64,000 nt of DNA from Pseudomonas sp. H1h (GTDB lineage Bacteria; Pseudomonadota; Gammaproteobacteria; Pseudomonadales; Pseudomonadaceae). A program made the position numbers and the translations under genes. Positions 1-11,431 of this stretch are shown here, piece by piece (positions within the stretch are counted from its first letter, which is position 1; each line of letters starts with the position of its first letter). Under the pieces are notes generated by a model. The model was given only the letters and a program-made list of their open reading frames with translations. It ran no database searches and was not told the DNA's origin. The stretch spans positions 62,001-126,000 of the forward strand of contig NZ_AYMJ01000013.1 of NCBI RefSeq assembly GCF_000633255.1, given 5' to 3'.

Positions 1-2114
<2,114 letters not shown>

Positions 2115-2124
2115 CGCAAAACCC

Positions 2125-2154
2125 TGTGGCGAGGGGGCTTACCCCCTCACCACA
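2125..2154. repeat. Palindromic intergenic element after ligA, possible terminator
   Basis: A near-perfect inverted repeat: TGTGGcGAGGGGG, a four-base loop, then CCCCCTCaCCACA. It lies 10 bases after the ligA stop and has no T-run after it. It may stop transcription weakly, or be a copy of a dispersed Pseudomonas repeat; a related arrangement (TGTGGCGAGGGGAT ... ATCCCCTC) occurs near 38.3 kb. Confidence 0.6.
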
Positions 2155-2234
2155 ATGATTGCCTCGTGGTACTCGTGGGAACGATGTTGTCCTGGCAATG
2201 ATCTAGTCTTGGCAAGCCCCAGGGAGAGATCGCC

Positions 2235-3401
2235 ATGTACCGCTTTTTCGAGCAGCTCAGTTCTCGCATCGTCGCGCCGTTCATGGGCGAGTCTTCACGC
2301 AACAGCAAAATCTGGCCGTGCCGCTGCGGCCAGTCACTGTTCTTTCGCAACAGCCAGTGCCTGGCCTGCAATGCGGCGCTGGGCTACCAGCCTGAAGAAA
2401 GTCGCATCACGTCATTGTCGCCCGGTGTGGAGAATGGCACCTGGACGCTGGATGCCGATCCCGATGCCGGCCTCTTTCGCCGCTGCGCCAACCTCGATAC
2501 CCCCGCCGCATGCAATTGGCTGCTTCCCGCCAATGTCGATGATGCCTTGTGCGTCGCCTGCAGCCTCAACCGCACCATTCCCGATCTGTCCGCCCCGGAA
2601 AATCCCGAGCGCTGGCGCAAAGTCGAAATCGCCAAGCGGCGCCTCGTTGCGCAGTTGATCACCCTCGGCCTGCCGGTCATTGCGAAGAGCGTGGATGAAG
2701 ACACCGGCCTGGCCTTCGACTTCATCGGCGTCGATCTTGAGGGCAATGCGCCAATGACCGGCCACGCCAACGGCCTGATCACCCTCGACATCAAAGAAGC
2801 CGACGACGCTCACCGCGAGCAGGTGCGGGCGGCGATGCATGAACCCTACCGCACGCTGCTCGGGCATTTCCGGCATGAAGTCGGGCATTACTATTGGGAT
2901 CGGCTGATTGCCAACGGCCCGTGGCTTGAAGCCTTTCGCAACCTTTTTGGCGATGAGCGCGCCAGCTACGCCGAAGCGCTCGACCGTCACTATCAGCAGG
3001 GCGCACCGCTGGACTGGCCGCAACATTACGTCAGCGCCTACGCGACCATGCACCCGTGGGAAGACTGGGCCGAAACCTGGGCGCACTACCTGCACATGAT
3101 GGACGCGGTGGACACCGCGCTGGGCTTCGGCATGAGTGCGCGGGAAATGGATTTCGACTACCAGCCGTTTCCACCCAGCACCCTGTACGACCCGCAGCAC
3201 CCTGGCGGCGCGGCATTCCTCTCGTTCGTCAATGCGTGGATCGAACTGGCCGGTATGCTCAACGAGCTGTCCCGCAGCATGGGTCAGCCGGATTTCTACC
3301 CGTTCGTGCTGCCGGCGGCAGCGATTGCCAAGCTGCACTTTATTCATCTGGTGATCCAGCAGGCGGGCGGCAGGGCGGACGAGGTGCTCCAGGCGCAATA
3401 G
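2235..3401 (+). CDS. Putative zinc-ribbon metallopeptidase (Peptidase_Mx type)
   Basis: A 388-residue cytosolic protein with no signal peptide. The N-terminus has a zinc ribbon of four Cys (29, 31, 42, 45). The centre carries HEVGH at residues 214-218, the HExxH zinc-binding signature of metallopeptidases, followed by a conserved WEDWAETWAHYLH stretch that could give the third metal ligand. This layout fits the putative zinc-binding metallopeptidase family found next to housekeeping genes in pseudomonads; substrate and role are unknown to me. The ATG at 2235 follows AGGGAGA by a normal spacing. It stands alone between ligA and the SRP RNA gene. Confidence 0.8.
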   Translation: MYRFFEQLSSRIVAPFMGESSRNSKIWPCRCGQSLFFRNSQCLACNAALGYQPEESRITSLSPGVENGTWTLDADPDAGLFRRCANLDTPAACNWLLPANVDDALCVACSLNRTIPDLSAPENPERWRKVEIAKRRLVAQLITLGLPVIAKSVDEDTGLAFDFIGVDLEGNAPMTGHANGLITLDIKEADDAHREQVRAAMHEPYRTLLGHFRHEVGHYYWDRLIANGPWLEAFRNLFGDERASYAEALDRHYQQGAPLDWPQHYVSAYATMHPWEDWAETWAHYLHMMDAVDTALGFGMSAREMDFDYQPFPPSTLYDPQHPGGAAFLSFVNAWIELAGMLNELSRSMGQPDFYPFVLPAAAIAKLHFIHLVIQQAGGRADEVLQAQ

Positions 3402-3504
3402 CAAGTGCTTGAAGCCCTTCATATTTTTAATCTGAAACCAACGGTTGTAACTTCGCTTCAGATAGGTACAATGGCGCGGCTCGCCGACAGGTGAGTGTCG
3501 TTAT

Positions 3505-3617
3505 GGTGACCCTATCGGTCCCCCCGCAACGATTACCCGTGAACCTGGTCAGAGCCGGAAGGCAGCAGCCACAGCGGGAACATTGTGTGCCGGGGTGTGG
3601 CTGGTAGGGTTACCACC
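3505..3617 (+). ncRNA. ffs: 4.5S RNA of the signal recognition particle
   Basis: The RNA binds Ffh and targets ribosomes making membrane proteins to the inner membrane. The sequence has the diagnostic apical domain GGTCAGAGCCGGAAGGCAGC, the CCGCAACG segment, and complementary ends (GGTGACCCTA ... TAGGGTTACCACC) that close one long hairpin of about 113 nt, close to the E. coli length of 114. The position just before dnaX agrees with other pseudomonads. Ends were set from the closing stem and may be off by a few bases. Confidence 0.95.
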
Positions 3618-3640
3618 TTAACGAACATCGAACGAATCAA

Positions 3641-3679
3641 CACCGAACTGCATGGGTTTCGCCCACTGCGGTTTTTTTA
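3641..3679 (+). terminator. Rho-independent terminator of ffs
   Basis: A GC-rich hairpin (TGGG-tttcg-CCCA core, extended by ACCG...CGGT) is followed directly by seven T residues, 24 bases after the 4.5S RNA. Confidence 0.7.
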
Positions 3680-3711
3680 TGCCTGCGATTTGAGTCTTCA
3701 CCCCAATCCTG

Positions 3712-3738
3712 GTGGCAGCGAGCCTGCTCGCGAAGGCA
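3712..3738. repeat. Single REP element
   Basis: One copy of the REP core GCGAGCCTGCTCGCGAAGGC. It overlaps the longest possible reading frame of the following gene, which is one reason for placing that gene's start further downstream. Confidence 0.75.
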
Positions 3739-3840
3739 ATATCCCCAATGCCTGTTCAGCCACTGAGGTTGAACAGTGGCATACTCCACCGTCTTGCTGC
3801 GCGCGTCGTTGACAAGTTCGCGCCCTGGCTACGAGGTTGT

Positions 3841-5790
3841 ATGCACCCGGAACATCACGATTTATCCACCGCCGTTTACTTGCCCGTGACGGATGAAACC
3901 TGCACAAGCCTGTTGCAGCCCGAGGGCGCGAAAATCCTCGGCGAGCTGACGGATGCGCAACTGGCCGCGGTGCTGGTCATCCAGAATCTGGCCCAGGCGG
4001 CTGAAAAGGATCTCAACGCCGCAGCGGCGGAGAAGGTCCTGGCCAGGCTCATCGCATGGGCGGTCGACGGCCGGGCAGGGTTATTGTCGGAAGCGCAGCG
4101 ACTGTTCGATCCGCGTCAGTTGTATTTCGGGCTGAATGCCATCCGGCGACTGAACCTGCGGTTGCTGTTGGCTGAGGAAGTGTCGGCGCAGGATTACCTG
4201 CTGCCCGACGGCAAATGGGATGACGAGTTCAAGACTCGGCATCACGCCGTGAATAATCCGTTCAGCCAACAGATGATCAGCCCGATCCATCGCGAGCGTT
4301 GGCTGAGCACGGCGCAAGACAAACTGGTCAGGACTTTCCGCGCCAATCTGGACGAAGACCTGCACGTGCAAGGCTATGCCGGGATTGGCAAGAGCCATTT
4401 GCTCGGGGCCTTGACCGAATGCCTGCCACCTCAGAAAACCCTGCTGCTGGCGCGCACGCCGGAGAAACTCGCGACGCTCTGCCAGCGCATGGGCGTGACC
4501 GTTGACCGCAAGCCCGGCATCACCTTCGAAGCCTTCGCGCGCGGGCTGATTCACGGCCGCAAACCGCAGCCGGCAGGGGCGGTTGCCAGGTTGGCGAGCA
4601 AGCAGAAGGTGGCGCAGGAGCTGAATATCCTCGGCTTTCGCGGCCATGACGGGCAACGCACCTTCAACGTTTGCCTGGAAACCCTCGAGCGCTACTGTCA
4701 GTCCCGGGACTACAGCCTGAGCGCCCAGCATCTGCCGTATTTCCAGCTGTCGTTGTCCAGTCTCGAATCCAAGGTGCTGCTGGAGTATTCCAGTCGAGTC
4801 TGGACTTACCTCGAGGCCAACCCGGCATGGGGCCGACAGACCGGCTTCGAAGCATTGTTGTTGATCAAACGCGCGAGTCTGGCCGGCTGCGTGGTGCCGC
4901 CTCGCTATACTCACGTGCTGATCGACGAGAGTCAGGACATTCCCGCCTCGCTGCTGCAGATCATCGAACGCGGCCGCCAGGTGCTGATTACCCTGGGCGA
5001 TGAGTACCAGCACGCCAGCCGCGATCTGGTCAGAAGAAAGCGCGAAGTACGCCAGAGCGATATCACCTATTCGGTCCGCTCGGGGCGTAGCGTCGAGCGT
5101 CTGGTCAATCCGCTGATTTCCCGGCACTCGGAAAAGAGCAAGGTGCCTTTCGAAGGCGCGCGCGAGGCGGACGTCGGCATCGAGTTTTATCCACAGGGCT
5201 TTGTGCCGCCTGAAGGTTGCGTGGTGCTGACGGCTTCAGCGTGGGACACGATGAAGTGGGCCATGCAATTGCACGATGCCAATTGCCTGTTCAGCTTTGC
5301 CGACATGAAAGCGCAGCGCGACCTCGAACACTTCATGACCACCGCCATCGAGCTGTTCAGGGTCGACTTCTACAGTGCCGAGCACAGCGAAAAGGGGCCG
5401 CATCGGTATTTCAGCGACTTGCCCGACTGGCAGCAGGTACGCGATGCCAATCAGTTCGACGAGGCGTTTCTGTGGGTCGAGGCCGAGTTGCAAAAGGGCT
5501 TCAAGGTGGCGGATCTGACCCGCCTGAACCGGATGATCGGTGGCCCCGGCAAAAGCTGCCTGCTGATGCAGGCGCAGGAGGCGGGCGGCATGGAGTTCGA
5601 CCGGGTGCTGCTGACGCCCGAGCTGCTGACCAACGTCAAGTTCAAGGACGCCTATGCGTTCGATGAGCGGATCTGCGCCGTGTACATCGCCATTTCCCGC
5701 GCCCGGCAGCAGCTGTATCTGCCGTACGACGTGGTCGAATGGATCGAGTTTCACGACTACCAGAAATTCCGCGAGTCGCACGGTTACTGA
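3841..5790 (+). CDS. UvrD/Rep-like superfamily 1 ATPase, DNA helicase-related
   Basis: A 649-residue protein with the full set of SF1A helicase motifs: Walker A GYAGIGKSH near residue 178, motif II LIDESQD near 361-367, motif III GDEYQH near 386, a motif IV-like RSGRS, a motif V-like AQEAGGMEFDRV, and motif VI AISRARQQLYL near 615. A long N-terminal domain before Walker A has no family I recognise. The frame is open further upstream to 3712, but that part runs through a REP element; the ATG at 3841 has GAGG five bases before it and was chosen. It may act on DNA or RNA ends or be part of a defence or repair response; neither is shown. Confidence 0.75.
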   Translation: MHPEHHDLSTAVYLPVTDETCTSLLQPEGAKILGELTDAQLAAVLVIQNLAQAAEKDLNAAAAEKVLARLIAWAVDGRAGLLSEAQRLFDPRQLYFGLNAIRRLNLRLLLAEEVSAQDYLLPDGKWDDEFKTRHHAVNNPFSQQMISPIHRERWLSTAQDKLVRTFRANLDEDLHVQGYAGIGKSHLLGALTECLPPQKTLLLARTPEKLATLCQRMGVTVDRKPGITFEAFARGLIHGRKPQPAGAVARLASKQKVAQELNILGFRGHDGQRTFNVCLETLERYCQSRDYSLSAQHLPYFQLSLSSLESKVLLEYSSRVWTYLEANPAWGRQTGFEALLLIKRASLAGCVVPPRYTHVLIDESQDIPASLLQIIERGRQVLITLGDEYQHASRDLVRRKREVRQSDITYSVRSGRSVERLVNPLISRHSEKSKVPFEGAREADVGIEFYPQGFVPPEGCVVLTASAWDTMKWAMQLHDANCLFSFADMKAQRDLEHFMTTAIELFRVDFYSAEHSEKGPHRYFSDLPDWQQVRDANQFDEAFLWVEAELQKGFKVADLTRLNRMIGGPGKSCLLMQAQEAGGMEFDRVLLTPELLTNVKFKDAYAFDERICAVYIAISRARQQLYLPYDVVEWIEFHDYQKFRESHGY

Positions 5791-5816
5791 GCACCTGACA
5801 ACACTCCCACAAGGGG

Positions 5817-6566
5817 TTATGGGGTGTTTTCAGAGGACCCGGTATACAACCGGATAATATCGTCGATCTCCCCCGACATTTTCATCCGCAGCAACGTACG
5901 CAAGATCCGCTGCACCGGCACCCGCGGATCATTCCTCACGTAATAGCCGACATGTTGTTCCTGCAGCACCGCCACCCCTTGCAGTTGCTGCTCGGGCAGC
6001 AGGCGCTGATTGAACCAGTCCAGCGTCCATTGATTGCTCACGGCGAAGTGGTAGCGGCCGGCCAGCAGTTTTTCCAGCACTTGCTCCTGATTGCGCGCAT
6101 CGTCGCGTTGCAGGCGGTTGGCGTCGAACAGTGGTTGCAGGGTCGGGTAGCTGTAGCCGAGTACGGTGCCGATCGATTGGCGGGGGAGGCGGGCGGGATC
6201 GACATGGGGCGGTTGATCCCGGCGGCTGATCAGCAGGTCGCGCTGGAACAGCAGCGGAATACTCCAGATGTAATCCCCGGACTGATTCGGCAGCCACGAT
6301 TGTGCGGCATAGCAGCGCACGTCGACTTCGCCGCGTTCCATGGCGTTCTGCACCCGGGTACGCGGCAGGACGTGAAATTCGGCCGGCACACCGACCTGCG
6401 TTGCCAGGCTGAGCATGATGTCGTGGAGGATGCCCTGGGTCGGCCGGCCACGTTCCAGTTGCACCATTGGCATTGCCCAGCTGTCAGCCACGACGAAACG
6501 CAACGGGGGCTCGGCCGCCGCCGCGCTCAGGCAGATTCCCAGCAACGCTCCCACGGCCCAACGCAT
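5817..6566 (-). CDS. Periplasmic solute-binding protein, family 3 (amino-acid type)
   Basis: A 249-residue protein starting with a clear signal peptide (hydrophobic stretch ending AAAA-EPPLRF). The mature part begins LRFVVADSWAMPMVQLERGRP, typical of SBP_bac_3 proteins that bind polar amino acids in the periplasm. No permease or ATPase genes flank it, so it may serve as an orphan binding protein or a sensor. It converges with the upstream ATPase gene (26 bases between stops) and is divergent from dnaX, with about 145 bp between the two starts. Confidence 0.8.
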   Translation of the reverse strand: MRWAVGALLGICLSAAAAEPPLRFVVADSWAMPMVQLERGRPTQGILHDIMLSLATQVGVPAEFHVLPRTRVQNAMERGEVDVRCYAAQSWLPNQSGDYIWSIPLLFQRDLLISRRDQPPHVDPARLPRQSIGTVLGYSYPTLQPLFDANRLQRDDARNQEQVLEKLLAGRYHFAVSNQWTLDWFNQRLLPEQQLQGVAVLQEQHVGYYVRNDPRVPVQRILRTLLRMKMSGEIDDIIRLYTGSSENTP

Positions 6567-6711
6567 AAACGCTCCGGTAATTCTCGATCCCGGGCCGATA
6601 AAAGCCTCTGGTCATGCAGCTTAGCCATATTAGACGAGGACACCGGATGCAATTTTGCCCTTGCTCCGCTAGCATTAGCCGCTTCAGCTTCCTTCGTTGC
6701 GACGGTTTTCG

Positions 6712-8817
6712 ATGAGTTATCAGGTTCTTGCACGTAAATGGCGTCCGCGCTCGTTCCGCGAAATGGTCGGCCAGACCCATGTGCTCAAGGCTCTGATCAA
6801 TGCCTTGGACAGCCAGCGGCTGCACCACGCGTACCTGTTCACCGGTACGCGCGGGGTCGGTAAGACCACCATTGCGCGGATCATTGCCAAATGCCTGAAC
6901 TGTGAAACAGGTATCACTTCCAGCCCGTGCGGCGAGTGTTCGGTGTGCCGTGAAATCGACGAGGGCCGCTTCGTCGACCTGATCGAGATCGACGCCGCAA
7001 GCCGGACCAAGGTCGAAGACACCCGCGAACTGCTCGACAACGTGCAGTACGCCCCAAGCCGTGGGCGCTTCAAGGTCTACCTGATCGACGAAGTGCACAT
7101 GCTCTCCAGCCATTCCTTCAATGCGCTGCTGAAAACCCTTGAAGAGCCGCCGCCGTACGTCAAGTTCATCCTGGCGACCACCGACCCGCAGAAACTTCCG
7201 GCAACGATTTTGTCGCGCTGCCTGCAGTTCTCCCTGAAGAACATGACGCCGGAACGCGTCGTCGAGCATTTGACCCACGTGCTGACGGCCGAAAACGTGC
7301 CGTTCGAAGACGATGCACTGTGGCTGCTCGGTCGCGCCGCTGACGGTTCGATGCGTGACGCCATGAGCCTGACCGATCAGGCCATCGCTTTCGGTGAGGG
7401 CAAGGTACTGGCCACTGACGTGCGGGCGATGCTCGGCACGCTGGATCACGGTCAGGTCTACGACGTGCTGCATGCGTTGATCGAAGGTGACGCCAAGGCG
7501 TTGCTCGAAGCCGTGCGTCACCTGGCCGAGCAAGGCCCGGACTGGAACGGCGTGCTCTCGGAAATTCTCAACGTGCTGCACCGTGTCGCCATCGCCCAGG
7601 CGTTGCCGGAAGGCGTCGACAACGGCCATGGTGACCGTGATCGTGTGTTGGCGCTGGCTCAGGCGCTGCCGGCCGAAGATGTGCAGTTCTATTACCAGAT
7701 GGGCCTGATCGGCCGCCGCGACTTGCCGCTGGCGCCGGATCCCCGTGGCGGTTTCGAAATGGTCCTGCTGCGGATGCTGGCCTTCCGGCCAGCCGACACG
7801 GCGGACGCCCCGAGGCAACCGCTAAAGCCAGTGGGGATCAGCCAGGCCACAGTTGATTCCGCAAACTCAGTGGCTGTCGCGCCGAAACCTGCACCGGTAG
7901 TCGCTGCGGCGGTTGCGCCGACGCCCGTACCTGCAGCGGCTGCTGCCCCGGCGCCAGTTCCGGCGCCTGAGCCTGCGCCTGTGGTGGTCGCCGAGCCCGC
8001 GCCTGCGCCAGAACCGCAGCCAGAGCCCGAAGCGATCGTCGCCGAAGAGGTTGTCGATCTGCCGTGGAACGACCCGGTCGAGCCCGAGCCCGAACCTGCG
8101 CAACAACCCGCCGTCGAGCCCGTACTGGAAACCACCGCCGAGCAACCCGAGTTGCCGCCGATGCCACTGCCGACCCCGGACAGCGTCGTCCCGCAGGCTC
8201 CGGAATGGGCCGCTGCGCCGATTCCCGAGCCGTCGGTCGCCGACGTCGATGCCGCCACGCCGGGCATGGATCTGGACGACGAGCCGCCGCTGGACGAAGA
8301 CTACATCGAGCCGGACATGGATTCGGCTTACAGCTACCTTGACGATCTGGCCAGCGAACACACCGCCGAGCCAGTCCCGGAACCTGAGCCTGAGCCTGCC
8401 GCCGCGCCGGCCACCGGTCTGGCGCTGCAATGGCTGGAGCTGTTCCCGCAACTGCCGATCTCCGGCATGACCGGCAGCATCGCAGCCAACTGCACGCTGA
8501 TCGCGGTTGATGGCGACCATTGGTTGATGCACCTGGACCCGGCGCACAGTGCGCTGTTCAACGCCACGCAACAACGGCGCCTGAACGATGCGTTGAACCA
8601 GTTCCACGGTCGCCCGCTGACCCTGACCATCGAGCTGATCAAGCCCGAACAGGAAACCCCGGCGCAGGCCGCGTCCCGCCGTCGGGCCAACCGTCAGCGC
8701 GAGGCGGAGGACTCGATCCACGGTGATCCGTTCATCCAGCAGATGGTCCAGCAGTTCGGTGCGGTCGTCCGACACGATACTATTGAACCTGTCGACGCCC
8801 TGGTCACTCAGGGCTAA
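6712..8817 (+). CDS. dnaX: DNA polymerase III tau/gamma subunit
   Basis: The clamp-loader ATPase of the replicative polymerase. From the ATG at 6712 ([15 protein letters not shown], the usual DnaX start) it is 701 residues. Walker [10 protein letters not shown] sits at about residues 45-53, a zinc module with four Cys at about 64-79, Walker B LIDEVHM at about 122-128 and the SRC sensor at about 168. After about residue 370 comes a very Pro/Ala/Glu-rich linker (repeats of PAPVP and PEPEP), then the C-terminal tau domain. I did not see a clear A-rich slippery heptamer of the E. coli kind. A TTG-initiated extension to 6697 is possible but unlikely. ybaB follows. Confidence 0.96.
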   Translation: MSYQVLARKWRPRSFREMVGQTHVLKALINALDSQRLHHAYLFTGTRGVGKTTIARIIAKCLNCETGITSSPCGECSVCREIDEGRFVDLIEIDAASRTKVEDTRELLDNVQYAPSRGRFKVYLIDEVHMLSSHSFNALLKTLEEPPPYVKFILATTDPQKLPATILSRCLQFSLKNMTPERVVEHLTHVLTAENVPFEDDALWLLGRAADGSMRDAMSLTDQAIAFGEGKVLATDVRAMLGTLDHGQVYDVLHALIEGDAKALLEAVRHLAEQGPDWNGVLSEILNVLHRVAIAQALPEGVDNGHGDRDRVLALAQALPAEDVQFYYQMGLIGRRDLPLAPDPRGGFEMVLLRMLAFRPADTADAPRQPLKPVGISQATVDSANSVAVAPKPAPVVAAAVAPTPVPAAAAAPAPVPAPEPAPVVVAEPAPAPEPQPEPEAIVAEEVVDLPWNDPVEPEPEPAQQPAVEPVLETTAEQPELPPMPLPTPDSVVPQAPEWAAAPIPEPSVADVDAATPGMDLDDEPPLDEDYIEPDMDSAYSYLDDLASEHTAEPVPEPEPEPAAAPATGLALQWLELFPQLPISGMTGSIAANCTLIAVDGDHWLMHLDPAHSALFNATQQRRLNDALNQFHGRPLTLTIELIKPEQETPAQAASRRRANRQREAEDSIHGDPFIQQMVQQFGAVVRHDTIEPVDALVTQG

Positions 8818-8885
8818 TAACTGAAGGTGCTCGGCGAGCAATCGCCGGGCGCTGTTTTGATCCAAGTACGTTTGAGGTGATTCCC

Positions 8886-9224
8886 ATGATGAAAGGTGGC
8901 ATGGCCGGCCTGATGAAGCAGGCGCAGCAGATGCAGGAAAAAATGGCCAAGATGCAGGAAGAACTGGCCAACGCCGAAGTCATCGGCAAGGCCGGTGGCG
9001 ATATGGTCACCGTGGTGATGACCGGTCGTCACGACGTGAAAAGCGTCAGCATCGACCCAAGCCTGGTTGAAGGCATGAGCGAAGACGACAAAGAGATGCT
9101 GGAAGCCGTGGTGGCTTCCGCCGTCAACGACGCCGTGCGCAAGATCGAAGCCAACAGCCAGGAAAAAATGGGCAGCATGACTGCCGGCATGAACCTGCCT
9201 GCGGGTATGAAGCTGCCATTCTGA
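8886..9224 (+). CDS. ybaB: YbaB/EbfC nucleoid-associated protein
   Basis: A 112-residue DNA-binding protein of the YbaB/EbfC family ([24 protein letters not shown]), which forms dimers on DNA and sits next to dnaX and recR in most bacteria. The ATG at 8886 is preceded by GAGGTGA; the GTG three codons earlier overlaps that ribosome site and was not used. The C-terminus is Met/Gly/Pro-rich. Co-transcription with dnaX is likely (68-base gap), but a strong hairpin terminator follows, separating it from recR. Confidence 0.94.
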   Translation: MMKGGMAGLMKQAQQMQEKMAKMQEELANAEVIGKAGGDMVTVVMTGRHDVKSVSIDPSLVEGMSEDDKEMLEAVVASAVNDAVRKIEANSQEKMGSMTAGMNLPAGMKLPF

Positions 9225-9253
9225 TTCGCCATTGCGCGGCAGATGAGCTACAC

Positions 9254-9286
9254 AAAATGCCAGGCATCGCGCCTGGCATTTTTGTT
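9254..9286 (+). terminator. Rho-independent terminator after ybaB
   Basis: AAAATGCCAGGC, a short loop, then GCCTGGCATTTTTGTTT: a ten-base stem with a T-run. It should end the dnaX-ybaB transcript. Confidence 0.85.
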
Positions 9287-9316
9287 TCTGCCGGATCGTC
9301 ATGTGTTGGCAGGGCT

Positions 9317-9434
9317 GACGCCTTCGCGAGCAGGCTCGCTCCCACAGGGGAATGCATTTCAATTGTGGGAGCAGGCTCGCTCTCACAGGGGAATGCATTT
9401 CAATTGTGGGAGCGAGCCTGCTCGCGAAGGCGTC
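9317..9434. repeat. REP cluster (BIME-like)
   Basis: Two REP copies face each other (GACGCCTTCGCGAGCAGGCTCG ... CGAGCCTGCTCGCGAAGGCGTC by outer arms). Between them lies a third partial copy, plus a 24-base direct repeat of GGAATGCATTTCAATTGTGG followed by GAGC. Confidence 0.9.
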
Positions 9435-9527
9435 GACTCGGTTGATCTGATAAACATCGAACCCGCTACCGCCACAAAGGTCTGCTCCCTATACCCCTGA
9501 ATTCCCCCATTCACAGGAGACGCTGAC

Positions 9528-10562
9528 ATGTCCGACCCTCTGACGCTCAACCAACGCTTCGTCCTCGCTTCGCGCCCGGTCGGCGCGCCGACCCCGGAAA
9601 ATTTCCGACTGGAACGCGAAGCGCTGCCGGACCTCGAAGACGGCCAGGTGCTGCTGAAAACCCTGTACCTGTCGCTCGACCCTTACATGCGCGGGCGCAT
9701 GAGTGACGCACCGTCCTACGCCGCGCCGGTACAAATCGGCGAAGTGATGACCGGTGGTGCTGTCAGTCGTGTCGAGGATTCGCGCCATCCGAAATTCCAC
9801 CAGGGCGATCTGGTGGTCGGTCTCACCGGTTGGCAGAGTCACAGCATCAGCGACGGACGCAACATCATCCCGATCCCGTCCGGCCTGCCGAGCCCGTCGA
9901 TGGCCCTCGGTGTGCTGGGCATGCCGGGGATGACCGCGTACATGGGGCTGATGGACATCGGTCAGCCCAAGGAAGGCGAAACCCTGGTGGTGGCGGCTGC
10001 GTCCGGGGCGGTCGGTTCGGTGGTCGGCCAGGTTGCGAAAATCAAGGGCCTGCGCGCCGTCGGCGTAGCCGGTGGGGCCGAAAAGTGCAGGTACGTGGTC
10101 GAGGCGCTGGGTTTTGATGCGTGCATCGATCACAAGGCGCCGGACTTTGCCGAACAACTGGCCAAGGCTTGTCCGAAAGGCATCGACATCTATTACGAGA
10201 ACGTCGGCGGGCATGTGTTCGATGCCGTGGTGCCGCTGCTCAACCCCAAGGCGCGGATTCCACTGTGCGGGCTGATCGCCGGCTACAACGCCTCCGAGGC
10301 CCCGAAAGGCCCTGATCGTCTGCCAATGCTGCAACGCACGCTGCTGACCAAGCGTGTGCGTATTCAGGGCTTTATCGTGTTTGACGACTATGGCGACCGC
10401 CAGCCGGAATTCATCAGTCACATGGTGCCGTGGGTGCGCGATGGCAAGGTGAAGTTCCGTGAGGATGTGGTGGAAGGCCTGGAGCAGGCGCCCGAGGCGT
10501 TTATCGGTCTGCTGGAGGGGCGCAACTTCGGCAAACTGGTGGTGAAGGTCGCCCAGGACTGA
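9528..10562 (+). CDS. NADP-dependent oxidoreductase, CurA/YncB type
   Basis: A 344-residue zinc-independent medium-chain reductase. The start (NQRFVLASRPVGAPTPENFRLE) and the LYLSLDPYMRGRM segment are hallmarks of the curcumin reductase / leukotriene B4 12-hydroxydehydrogenase-like family, which reduces C=C bonds of enones with NADPH. The nucleotide-binding loop AASGAVGSVVGQ is near residue 156. It lies between ybaB and recR, which are adjacent in many bacteria, with REP sequences and a terminator upstream, so it probably has its own promoter. Its physiological substrate cannot be read from the sequence. Confidence 0.87.
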   Translation: MSDPLTLNQRFVLASRPVGAPTPENFRLEREALPDLEDGQVLLKTLYLSLDPYMRGRMSDAPSYAAPVQIGEVMTGGAVSRVEDSRHPKFHQGDLVVGLTGWQSHSISDGRNIIPIPSGLPSPSMALGVLGMPGMTAYMGLMDIGQPKEGETLVVAAASGAVGSVVGQVAKIKGLRAVGVAGGAEKCRYVVEALGFDACIDHKAPDFAEQLAKACPKGIDIYYENVGGHVFDAVVPLLNPKARIPLCGLIAGYNASEAPKGPDRLPMLQRTLLTKRVRIQGFIVFDDYGDRQPEFISHMVPWVRDGKVKFREDVVEGLEQAPEAFIGLLEGRNFGKLVVKVAQD

Positions 10563-10628
10563 GCATTTGACGCTGGCCGGAGGCGCGGGTATAAACCGCG
10601 TCTCGTTGTTTTGTCGGACTTTTTACCC

Positions 10629-11231
10629 ATGAGCTTCAGCCCTTTGATTCGCCAACTGATCGACGCCCTGCGAACCTTGCCGGGCGTGGGTCAGAAAACC
10701 GCCCAGCGCATGGCGTTGCAATTGCTCGAGCGTGATCGCAGCGGCGGCACGCGCCTGGCCCAGGCCTTGAGCCAGGCCATGGAGGGGGTTGGTCACTGCC
10801 GTCAGTGCCGCACGCTGACCGAAGACGATCTGTGCCCGCAATGCGCCGATACCCGCCGCGACGACACGCTGCTGTGCGTGGTGGAAGGGCCGATGGACGT
10901 TTACGCGGTGGAGCAGACCGGTTTCCGTGGCCGCTACTTCGTGCTCAAGGGCCATCTGTCGCCGCTCGACGGTCTGGGGCCTGAGGCGATCGGGATTCCG
11001 CAGTTGATGGCGCGCATCGAAGAGGCGGGCACCTTTACCGAGGTTATCCTCGCCACCAACCCGACGGTGGAAGGTGAGGCCACGGCGCATTACATCGCTC
11101 AGCTCCTGAGTAACAAGGGTCTGATTGCCTCGCGCATTGCTCACGGTGTGCCGCTGGGTGGCGAACTGGAACTGGTGGATGGCGGGACGCTGGCGCATTC
11201 GTTTGCCGGGCGTAAACCGATCTCTCTCTGA
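10629..11231 (+). CDS. recR: Recombination mediator protein RecR
   Basis: A 200-residue protein that works with RecO/RecF to load RecA on gapped DNA. It shows the N-terminal helix-hairpin-helix ([20 protein letters not shown]), the four-Cys zinc finger ([16 protein letters not shown]) and the Toprim domain ([17 protein letters not shown] ... [15 protein letters not shown]). The ATG at 10629 ([10 protein letters not shown]) matches the family start; an ATG six codons earlier is in frame but gives an atypical extension. It is 66 bases after the CurA-type gene and may be co-transcribed with it. Confidence 0.96.
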   Translation: MSFSPLIRQLIDALRTLPGVGQKTAQRMALQLLERDRSGGTRLAQALSQAMEGVGHCRQCRTLTEDDLCPQCADTRRDDTLLCVVEGPMDVYAVEQTGFRGRYFVLKGHLSPLDGLGPEAIGIPQLMARIEEAGTFTEVILATNPTVEGEATAHYIAQLLSNKGLIASRIAHGVPLGGELELVDGGTLAHSFAGRKPISL

Positions 11232-11252
11232 GTTACAGGGCGTCTGAACAGA

Positions 11253-11342
11253 CGCCTTCGCGAGCAAGCCCGCTCCCACATTGGACCGCATTCAATCTGA
11301 ATGAACGTGATCGAATGTGGGAGCGAGCCTGCTCGCGAAGGG
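11253..11342. repeat. Inverted REP pair
   Basis: GCCTTCGCGAGCAAGCCCGC...CCCACA faces TGTGGGAGCGAGCCTGCTCG...CGAAGG across a 35-base spacer, directly after recR. Confidence 0.9.
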
Positions 11343-11431
11343 CGCACTCGGTTCATCTGATTCGCACAATTGTATTGAAAACCAAGCAAGCGCTCGGTTA
11401 ACGTCGGCCAACCCTTCGATGGAGTTCGCCG

